A stretch of 10,965 nucleotides of DNA from Candidatus Njordarchaeota archaeon (lineage in GTDB: Archaea; Asgardarchaeota; Njordarchaeia; Njordarchaeales; Njordarchaeaceae). Location: assembly GCA_029856625.1 (NCBI GenBank), contig JAHKLG010000034.1, positions 1 through 10,965 of the forward strand, given 5' to 3'. The notes beneath the pieces were generated by a model that was given only the letters and a program-made list of their open reading frames with translations, ran no database searches and had not been told where the DNA came from. The position numbers were made by a program, and so were the translations under genes. Shown here in pieces: positions 1-5,388 of the stretch. Every line of letters starts with the position of its first letter. The first letter of the stretch is position 1.

Positions 1-504
1 GACCTAGTTTTAGTAATTACTAATGGTGGAGGTGCGGGGGTTCTTGCCACAGATGCTGCGGAGAAGTATGGAATTCCCCTTAAGGATACGCCACCAGATC
101 TCGCAGAGAGATTAAAGAATTATATGCCCCCATTTGGCTCTACTAAGAACCCAGTAGATTTAACGGGAATGGCCGATGAGGAGTGGTACTATGGTGCTAT
201 AGTGGAAGCTTTAAGGCATCCGAAAGTTGGAGGAGTAGTTGTAATTTATTGCCATACGGCAATAACAGAGCCGATGAAGATTGCTAAAACAATAGCTAAG
301 GCCGGAGAAATCGCTAAGGAAGTAAATAAACCTCTAATTGCATGTATGATTGGTGGTGATGTAGTAGAAGAAGCCAGCAATTGGTTAAAAGAGCAGGGGA
401 TACCGGCGTATCCTATTCCTGATAGAGCAATGAGTGCTATGGGGGCCCTTAGGGAATATGGAAGAATACTAGAAAAAATCAGAGCTTATAAAGAAGCTCA
501 GTAA
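1..504 (+). CDS. acdA: ADP-forming acetate/acyl-CoA synthetase, alpha subunit, C-terminal part (5' end outside window)
   Basis: The frame is open from base 1 to the TAA at 502-504, giving the last 167 residues. ADP-forming acyl-CoA synthetases convert acyl-CoA, ADP and phosphate to the free acid, CoA and ATP in the archaeal cytoplasm. The visible part opens with the family's glycine-rich strand-loop TNGGGAGVLATDA (about residues 7-19 of the fragment). A succinyl-CoA-ligase-like fold follows, with KNPVDLTGMA near residue 50 and the typical ending in which Arg-Ala-Met-Ser-Ala-Met-Gly-Ala-Leu lies shortly before the C-terminus. The phosphorylated histidine (SHTG-type motif in the family) should lie upstream of the window. 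No ATP-grasp (beta) domain follows, so this is either a separate alpha subunit or a beta-alpha fusion. Family assignment is firm; acyl substrate is unknown. Confidence 0.88.
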   Translation, partial: DLVLVITNGGGAGVLATDAAEKYGIPLKDTPPDLAERLKNYMPPFGSTKNPVDLTGMADEEWYYGAIVEALRHPKVGGVVVIYCHTAITEPMKIAKTIAKAGEIAKEVNKPLIACMIGGDVVEEASNWLKEQGIPAYPIPDRAMSAMGALREYGRILEKIRAYKEAQ

Positions 505-518
505 GCAGTGGCCAAACA

Positions 519-543
519 TTTTTTAAATCTTTTCTCCCTTCTT
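519..543 (+). terminator. T-rich transcription terminator after the acyl-CoA synthetase gene
   Basis: A run of six T (519-524) and a second pyrimidine-rich run (528-543) follow the stop codon by 14 bp. There is no strong hairpin. Oligo-T tracts without hairpins are the usual archaeal intrinsic terminators. The second run abuts the tRNA TATA box, so the two elements are packed together. Confidence 0.5.
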
Positions 544-548
544 ATAAA
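542..548 (+). promoter_or_regulatory. TATA box for tRNA-Pro
   Basis: The sequence TTATAAA is centred about 27 bp before the first base of the mature tRNA (572). This is the expected archaeal TATA spacing if transcription starts at or just before the tRNA 5' end. Confidence 0.6.
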
Positions 549-571
549 CTCCTGAATATTTTTAGCTTAGA

Positions 572-648
572 GGGGCCGTGGTCTAGCTAGGTAGGATGCC
601 GGACTCGGGCTCCGGTGGTCGCGGGTTCAAATCCCGCCGGCCCCACCA
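572..648 (+). tRNA. tRNA-Pro (anticodon CGG), CCA encoded, no intron
   Basis: A full cloverleaf can be drawn by eye. The 7-bp acceptor stem is GGGGCCG (572-578) with CGGCCCC (638-644). T is at position 8. A 4-bp D stem encloses a loop carrying the GG pair. The anticodon stem is CCGGA (599-603) with TCCGG (611-615), around the loop CTCGGGC, so the anticodon is CGG at 606-608 and reads proline codon CCG. The variable loop has 5 bases. The T arm is GCGGG-TTCAAAT-CCCGC. The discriminator A is at 645 and CCA (646-648) is present in the DNA. There is no sign of the intron common in crenarchaeal tRNAs. Confidence 0.97.
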
Positions 649-666
649 TTAAGCAAATATGTTAAA

Positions 667-690
667 AGGTATTTACTAAGGAGGTATTTA
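667..690 (+). repeat. Tandem 9-bp direct repeat AGGTATTTA upstream of the M42 peptidase gene
   Basis: AGGTATTTA occurs at 667-675 and again at 682-690, start to start 15 bp apart, in the short gap between the tRNA and the peptidase start. It may include the promoter of the peptidase gene, since the first copy follows a TTAAAA TATA-like stretch (662-667). The role is unknown and chance is possible. Confidence 0.35.
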
Positions 691-716
691 TCTTCTTCTT
701 GCTCTGGTGTTTAATA

Positions 717-1784
717 ATGGTGTCACGCGAATATGTCCTTGAGCTCCTGGAAAAACTTTCCAATGCTTTTTCTCCGCCCGGTTTTGAAGATGAAGTAAGA
801 AACATTGTTAGAGAAGAACTTGAAGGCATTGTTGATGAGATCAGGGTTGATGCTTTAGGAAATCTTATAGCTTATAAGAGGGGGTCTGATAAGTATCCTT
901 CAATAATGCTAGATGCTCATATGGATGAAGTTGGTTTTCTCATAACTCATATAGATAAGAAAGGTTTTCTAAGATTTCAACCGCTCGGGGGATTCGATGA
1001 TCGCGTGCTATATGCACAACAAGTCATGATAATGACCAAGGATGGGAAGAAAATTCCTGGATTTATCGGAGCCAAGCCTCCGCACTTACTTAAACCGGAG
1101 GAGAGAACGAAAATAATTAGTATTGACGAGTTATTTATTGATATTGGTGCTTCATCAGATAAAGAAGTTAGAGAGATAGGTGTTGATATAGGGTGCGTAG
1201 GAACATTTGCGACACGATTCAGAATTCTTAGTAAGAAAAGAGTATTAGGTAAGGCTTTTGATGATAGAGCTGGATTAACTGCTATGATATCTGCTCTGAA
1301 AATTCTTAAAGATACAGATTACAACATAATTGCTGTAGCGTCTGTTCAAGAAGAGGTTGGTTTGAGAGGGGCTAGAACAGCAGCTTGGCAAGTCTCTCCA
1401 GATATCGCATTAGCCTTGGAAGGAACAGCGGCTGCGGATATTCCAGGAATTCCAGAGCATAAGGAATCAACTGCCTTAGGAAAGGGTCCTGCAATTACTA
1501 TTGCTGATAGGAGTATAATAGCACATCCTAAAATTGTTAGATTATTAATCAGCGTGGCGGAGGAGCGGGGGATACCTTACCAATTTAAGCGGGTAATTGC
1601 TGGTGGAACGGATGCGGGGGTTATTCATCTCACGAAAGCAGGTGTTCCCTCAGGAGTGGTAAGTGTGCCATGCAGATATATTCACAGCTCAGCCGCTGTT
1701 ATGGATATTAATGATTTAGAAAACGCGATTAAATTAGTGGTGGGCTTTGTAGAAAAGGCTAGCAAGGAACTTATTAAGAAGTGA
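717..1784 (+). CDS. M42 family (TET-type) metallo-aminopeptidase
   Basis: This is a 355-residue cytoplasmic zinc/cobalt aminopeptidase of family M42. The family forms large tetrahedral assemblies that trim peptides, often after the proteasome. Metal and catalytic residues are all visible: H68 and D70 in DAHMDEVGF, D182 in KAFDDRAG, E212-E213 in QEEVGLRG, E235 in LALEGT, and H323 in RYIHSS. With the ATG at 717 as residue 1, these positions match, as I recall them, the active-site numbering of the Pyrococcus horikoshii TET enzyme (68, 182, 212/213, 235, 323). That match supports this start. A GGTG at 706-709 lies 7 bases before it. An in-frame TTG at 699 would add six residues and sits 13 bases after GGAGGT (680-685); I consider it less likely. 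cinA follows after 9 bp, so the two are probably co-transcribed. Confidence 0.93.
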   Translation: MVSREYVLELLEKLSNAFSPPGFEDEVRNIVREELEGIVDEIRVDALGNLIAYKRGSDKYPSIMLDAHMDEVGFLITHIDKKGFLRFQPLGGFDDRVLYAQQVMIMTKDGKKIPGFIGAKPPHLLKPEERTKIISIDELFIDIGASSDKEVREIGVDIGCVGTFATRFRILSKKRVLGKAFDDRAGLTAMISALKILKDTDYNIIAVASVQEEVGLRGARTAAWQVSPDIALALEGTAAADIPGIPEHKESTALGKGPAITIADRSIIAHPKIVRLLISVAEERGIPYQFKRVIAGGTDAGVIHLTKAGVPSGVVSVPCRYIHSSAAVMDINDLENAIKLVVGFVEKASKELIKK

Positions 1785-1793
1785 TGATAGGAG

Positions 1794-2597
1794 ATGAGAG
1801 TAGCAATAATCGCTATAGGAGATGAGTTATTAAGCGGTAAAACACTGGATTATAACTCTCATTGGATCTCTAAGAGATTATTCTCCCTAGGTTTTAGGAT
1901 AGCCCTTAAAATAACAGTTGGAGATGAAGAAAACGAAATAGTTGAGGCATTAAAACTCTGTATGAGGAAAGCAGATATAATAATCACAACAGGTGGTCTT
2001 GGACCTACACCTGGAGACGTAACCCTTTCAGCTATAGCAAAGGCTCTTAAAAAAAAGCTTGTACGAGATAATGATGCGTTGGAAATGATAAAGCGACGCT
2101 ATAGGGAATTGTATGAAATAGGATTTATTGATTCCCCAGATATCACAAAAGAAAGAGAGAAAATGGCGATACTACCGGAGGGAGCAAAGCCTTTCTACAA
2201 TCCAATAGGTGTTGCTCCAGGAGTATTGATGAAGTATCGTGGGAAGTATATTATAGCGTTGCCAGGCGTACCATCAGAAATGATGTATCTACTGGAAGCT
2301 ATAATTCCAAATCTACCAATTCTCAGAGGTAAAACAGTAGTTTCGAGGGAATGGTACATAGATTTTCGTGATGAATCCTTACTTGCTAAGATTTTAGAGG
2401 AGATTATGCAGAAATTTAAGGGCAATATTCGGATAAAATCATACCCAGTGGGTTTCGGAAGACAGGTTAGAATGAGAATCATTGCGGTAGTTGAGAATAT
2501 GCCCGTAGAGAAGGCGGAGGAGCTGCTTAGAAATGTCTGGGAGGAGCTAACTATGAGGATTTCAAATGTGATGGGCAATAGAGAGCATACGCGATGA
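1794..2597 (+). CDS. cinA: CinA-family protein, MoCF (molybdopterin-binding-like) domain
   Basis: This 267-residue protein belongs to the CinA N-terminal/MoCF family (COG1058 type). Bacterial members act on nucleotide cofactors (ADP-ribose or NMN related); archaeal single-domain members are poorly defined. Key motifs are AIGDELLSG (residues 7-15) with N21, the signature TTGGLGPTPGDVT (65-77) with conserved D75, and LPGVPSEM (155-162). The C-terminal amidohydrolase domain of bacterial CinA is absent, as is usual in archaea. GTGAT (1781-1785), overlapping the stop of the peptidase gene, may serve as ribosome binding site 8 bases before the ATG. The last 47 bp overlap the end of the oppositely directed methyltransferase gene. 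Family assignment is strong; exact substrate is not known. Confidence 0.9.
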   Translation: MRVAIIAIGDELLSGKTLDYNSHWISKRLFSLGFRIALKITVGDEENEIVEALKLCMRKADIIITTGGLGPTPGDVTLSAIAKALKKKLVRDNDALEMIKRRYRELYEIGFIDSPDITKEREKMAILPEGAKPFYNPIGVAPGVLMKYRGKYIIALPGVPSEMMYLLEAIIPNLPILRGKTVVSREWYIDFRDESLLAKILEEIMQKFKGNIRIKSYPVGFGRQVRMRIIAVVENMPVEKAEELLRNVWEELTMRISNVMGNREHTR

Positions 2598-3240
2598 TTT
2601 CCTCGCCAGGTGAGCCTGGAGCCTTCGCTACTTCCTCAACTCTTAAACCAATTCTTCTTGCCACGGATAATATATAGTCGATATCTAGAAGGGTTGATAA
2701 TGTGATTAAGGCTTTTCCATCTTTTTTCAGATGCTTAGGTAGCTGTGAAATGAAACGAATGATAGTGCTGTATTTCTTGCCAGAGCACATTGCTATACCT
2801 AATGCATCTTTCATATTAAACGGGAAATATGGCGGATTAAACACTATGAGATCGAATTTCTTACCAGCTAGGTTTTTGAAGAGATCACTTTTTATGATTC
2901 GTAATTGCACATTATTTAATTTAGCATTGATGGAAGTGGCTCTTATACTTTCATCACTTATGTCTACAGCAATCACTTTGGCTCCTTTTTTAGCGGCATA
3001 AATCGCCAGAACACCACTGCCAGTACCCATATCACACATTTCGATACCTTGCTTAAGATAGGAATCTAGAATTTTGAGAAGAAGTTCTGTGCTAATATTT
3101 TTTATGGGAGGGAATACTTTTGGGTACATGTACAGAACTAAATTACGTACCCGCACAATTTTTGTTCGCAAATACAATTCTAGGAGTCTCAATAAGCATG
3201 TTAAAAATAATGCATAAAGTAATCTTAAGGCCTTATTCAT
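2551..3240 (-). CDS. HemK/PrmC-like SAM-dependent methyltransferase (NPPY motif)
   Basis: From the ATG at 3240 this is 229 residues. The SAM-binding motif I is DMGTGSG (70-76), D93 in AVDIS is the ribose-binding acid, SDLF (118-121) is the adenine-contact region, and NPPY (135-138) is the catalytic motif of enzymes that methylate planar amide or amino nitrogens. VFPP (42-45) matches the conserved VYPP lead-in of archaeal/eukaryotic Mtq2-like release-factor glutamine methyltransferases. Possible substrates are aRF1 glutamine, another protein or a nucleic acid. The first 24 residues form an unusual leucine-rich helix with few charges, perhaps a membrane or protein contact. The start at 3240 overlaps the upstream stop (ATGAATAA) and follows a purine-rich AAAAGGGAAG. 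An in-frame ATG at 3273 would add 11 residues but has no binding site. It is the last gene of the leftward operon. Confidence 0.82.
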   Translation of the reverse strand: MNKALRLLYALFLTCLLRLLELYLRTKIVRVRNLVLYMYPKVFPPIKNISTELLLKILDSYLKQGIEMCDMGTGSGVLAIYAAKKGAKVIAVDISDESIRATSINAKLNNVQLRIIKSDLFKNLAGKKFDLIVFNPPYFPFNMKDALGIAMCSGKKYSTIIRFISQLPKHLKKDGKALITLSTLLDIDYILSVARRIGLRVEEVAKAPGSPGEEIIAYALYCPSHLKSS

Positions 3241-3691
3241 CTTCCCTTTTGATGAATGCTTTACGCTTACCATATAACATGTCGAATAAGCTCCCTTCAG
3301 TCTTTTTCTCCTCCGTGACGGTTTTCTTTTCCACTCCGATAGTTTCTTGGTTTTTTAGAGTTATTTCGACACGTTTTTCCTCTTTTTCTCTTTTCATAAC
3401 CTTAAACTTTTCGCCTCTTCCTCCTTCTATGATTATTTCAGCTCCGGGATACCTCTCTTTGAGCATTCTCTCAAACTCCTCTCTATCAATGTTATCAGAG
3501 ATTTTTGCTCGCACAACAGGTCGACCATTAACATAAGTAATCTCAATAGAGTATCCTCCTTCAGTATCACCCAGTTCTTTAAACTCATCCCACACGTCTT
3601 CGAAGAATTCCTCTATTTCATCAAAAAGAGAGCCGCTGAAAAAAGCATCAAATATAGATCGTCTTTTCTTCCTATCCTTATCTCTAGGCAT
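3233..3691 (-). CDS. Unrecognised charged protein, 152 residues
   Basis: I do not recognise a named family. The protein has a basic start (residues 4-11), then an acidic aromatic helix (about 12-40, rich in F, D and E). A compact beta-beta-alpha-beta-like segment follows at about 47-90, containing EITYVNGRPVVRAKIS and RYPGAEIIIEGG. The tail is long, lysine/glutamate-rich and probably disordered or helical. The pentapeptide GSLFD appears twice, at 20-24 and 133-137, near the two ends. The start is well supported: GAGGTGGTGA (3705-3696) leaves 4 bases before the ATG. The gene lies 37 bp after the Cas4-like gene, and its stop overlaps the methyltransferase start, so translation is likely coupled. 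The layout loosely recalls small archaeal proteins annotated near Hsp20, but I cannot confirm an alpha-crystallin domain. Real gene: confident. Function: unknown. Confidence 0.8.
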   Translation of the reverse strand: MPRDKDRKKRRSIFDAFFSGSLFDEIEEFFEDVWDEFKELGDTEGGYSIEITYVNGRPVVRAKISDNIDREEFERMLKERYPGAEIIIEGGRGEKFKVMKREKEEKRVEITLKNQETIGVEKKTVTEEKKTEGSLFDMLYGKRKAFIKREDE

Positions 3692-3695
3692 ATTT

Positions 3696-3720
3696 TCACC
3701 ACCTCTTTTTTATAATAAAT
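3696..3720 (-). promoter_or_regulatory. Strong ribosome binding site and A/T-rich possible TATA ahead of the charged-protein gene
   Basis: On the minus strand, GAGGTGGTGA (3705-3696) matches the archaeal anti-Shine-Dalgarno sequence well. Just upstream, TTTATTATAAAAAA (3719-3706) could act as an internal TATA box. Its spacing would place the transcription start close to the ATG, which fits poorly with use of the ribosome binding site, so the binding site is certain and the TATA role doubtful. Confidence 0.5.
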
Positions 3721-3728
3721 ATCAAATA

Positions 3729-4361
3729 TCATGCTTCCTCTTTAATGCTTACTACCCGGTACGGGCAAATTTCTCTATAATGACAATAATCGCATTCCCA
3801 CTCAAAACGGGGTGATGACCAGCTTCTTAATAACTCTTTTACATAATCATCACTTATCTCTTCCTCAATAACGAATTCTCTCATTCCTCTAGGAGTAACG
3901 TAGATTAAATAGCCTTTCTTCTTATTTGTGAGAAATAAATACAGCTTTAATTGCATCACATGATGCTCTAAAGGCTTATCTTCTATGGTCCTAGAATATT
4001 TTATCTCTACAATCGCATCTCTAAGAACGATATCTGGTTTTCCAATGATTGTTATTACTTTTTCTTCCCCGTCATCCTCTAGCCTAATCTCTCTTGATAC
4101 CTCTATTTCTGTCGATTCTAAATCTGGAAAAAGATCTTCTCGTTTGATCTCTATTATCTTTTTTACGAACTCATCTATTGCTTCTCCAATAAAAATATGA
4201 GCGGATGGGGATCTCATAAACTCTGGAAACATTGTCTCCATTACTGACTTATGTTTACAGCGAACAATATCATGGACGTGGAGTTTTGTTTCCTCATGCT
4301 CATGCCCATATTTTTCATTAGTGTAATCTAAATAGGCTCGAAAGATTTTCTCTAGCAACAT
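3729..4361 (-). CDS. Stand-alone Cas4-like PD-(D/E)XK nuclease with predicted 4Fe-4S cluster
   Basis: From the ATG at 4361 this is 210 residues. The RecB/Cas4 nuclease signature is complete: H55, GKPD (107-110), EIK (119-121) and the Q137-x3-Y141 helix motif. Four cysteines sit where Cas4 and AddB-type enzymes bind an iron-sulfur cluster: C35 near the N-terminus and C190, C193, C199 at the C-terminus (CDYCHYREICPY). Cas4 enzymes cleave single-stranded DNA ends and help process CRISPR prespacers; stand-alone relatives are common in archaea and may act in repair. No cas gene or CRISPR array lies in this window. The start is chosen because GGTGA (4371-4367) lies 5 bases before it. An ATG at 4376 overlapping the upstream stop as TAATG is the main alternative (215 residues), and 4415 a weaker one. 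Confidence 0.88.
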   Translation of the reverse strand: MLLEKIFRAYLDYTNEKYGHEHEETKLHVHDIVRCKHKSVMETMFPEFMRSPSAHIFIGEAIDEFVKKIIEIKREDLFPDLESTEIEVSREIRLEDDGEEKVITIIGKPDIVLRDAIVEIKYSRTIEDKPLEHHVMQLKLYLFLTNKKKGYLIYVTPRGMREFVIEEEISDDYVKELLRSWSSPRFEWECDYCHYREICPYRVVSIKEEA

Positions 4362-4375
4362 CTCTTTCACCAACA

Positions 4376-5377
4376 TTATAGCATGAAAAATCCTGTGAGT
4401 ATGGCTAAGAAGCAAGAGAATGCGAATATGGAGTAATATTTTTTAACTATTTCAGATTCTGGCATAGGACCGTAGATAACGACGAACATCCTTGTTAGTG
4501 AAAATGGTGCATTGGAGTAAGGCATAGGATGAATTACTCCATTCTCATCAACATAAACGGGTCTGCCCATTTTTTCGCTAATCTTTTCTTTAGTCATTAA
4601 GCCACCAATGCTTCTTAATAAGTAAAAACCATGGAGAATTACAGGTAATAGCGCTATCAAAGCAACGTATTCAAGTCTTGACAATATTATGGCTCCAGTT
4701 ATCAGAGCCCCCACACCATATGACCCAATGTTCCCTGGAAGCACTTTTGCTGGATACATATTTAGGAGGAAAAAGCCGATAATCCCACCTAATATAATGC
4801 TCAGGAGTATTGCTTCAGGTCGAGATAATATAAGTGACCAGAAAACAAGGGCTGTTAATACAGAGATTGCAGCAGAACACATCACTCCGTTCTGTACATC
4901 AATCATATTAAATGCATTCGGTATTACTAAATAGGTCAATAAGATCCCTAGGGGATACACAATCGTTAATCTCGCAGCTCCTATGAAGGGAATTATAGGC
5001 CGGGGGACATATGTACCTAAAATAATGAATGGTAGTCCTCCTAATAACATGAGAGGAACTTTTACTAATCCCAGATCTCGAGTATCATCTAAATAACCTA
5101 CAAAAGCAATGATTAGAAAGCTTATTGACAATGCTATAGCATCCTTTAGTAACCTGAGATTCGCTACATAATCAAGAATGAGACTCGTAGTAATGATAAT
5201 GGGGGGGAGCACAAGAAAGGACAAGCCTCCTCTATTCGCTACAAGTGGTTTGCCTGGTTTGTGTGCATCATGGGTTAGGATTCCATGCTCCTTGGCGTAT
5301 TTTATGTATTTCTGAGTAACTAAGTAGGTTGATAGGAAAGAGATTATTAGACACAATAAAGAATAAACAAGCAACAT
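4376..5377 (-). CDS. aglH: UDP-GlcNAc:dolichol-phosphate GlcNAc-1-phosphate transferase (AglH/ALG7-like, GT4/MraY superfamily)
   Basis: This is a polytopic membrane protein of 333 residues with about ten hydrophobic segments. It should transfer GlcNAc-1-phosphate (or a related sugar-1-phosphate) to dolichol phosphate, the first step of lipid-linked glycan assembly for N-glycosylation. Motifs in order are HKPGKP (39-44), the metal-binding DDTRD (97-101), NAFNMIDVQNG (154-164) and PGNIGS (214-219). The C-terminal segment SLTRMFVVIYGPMPE resembles the end of eukaryotic ALG7/DPAGT1. In MraY/WecA/ALG7 enzymes the fourth motif is normally GDxxx, with a magnesium-binding Asp; here it is Asn (N216). 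The start at 5377 follows GGTG by 6 bases; ATG at 5389, overlapping the upstream TAA as TAATG, would add four residues. It is coupled to the upstream sugar dehydrogenase gene. The sugar transferred is inferred. Confidence 0.85.
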   Translation of the reverse strand: MLLVYSLLCLIISFLSTYLVTQKYIKYAKEHGILTHDAHKPGKPLVANRGGLSFLVLPPIIITTSLILDYVANLRLLKDAIALSISFLIIAFVGYLDDTRDLGLVKVPLMLLGGLPFIILGTYVPRPIIPFIGAARLTIVYPLGILLTYLVIPNAFNMIDVQNGVMCSAAISVLTALVFWSLILSRPEAILLSIILGGIIGFFLLNMYPAKVLPGNIGSYGVGALITGAIILSRLEYVALIALLPVILHGFYLLRSIGGLMTKEKISEKMGRPVYVDENGVIHPMPYSNAPFSLTRMFVVIYGPMPESEIVKKYYSIFAFSCFLAILTGFFML

Positions 5378-5388
5378 TTCTAGCACCA

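Noticed and set aside
572..648. tRNA-Pro as an integration site for a mobile element
   Set aside because: I see no second copy of the tRNA 3' end, no integrase and no change in gene type after the tRNA.
699..716. TTG start for the M42 peptidase, adding six residues
   Set aside because: GGAGGT is 13 bases away, and the active-site numbering fits the ATG at 717. GGTG precedes that ATG at a normal distance.
2195..2578. Open frame of 127 codons on the minus strand inside cinA
   Set aside because: It is fully antisense to a gene with clear CinA motifs, has serine/isoleucine-rich low-complexity content and matches no family. It is a shadow frame.
3120..3536. Open frame of 138 codons on the plus strand across the methyltransferase and charged-protein genes
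   Set aside because: It is antisense to two genes with ribosome binding sites and coherent protein sequence, and its Ser/Phe-rich translation is typical of a shadow frame.
3729..4361. CRISPR-Cas locus
   Set aside because: Only a Cas4-like nuclease is present. No spaced direct repeats and no other cas gene were found on either strand.
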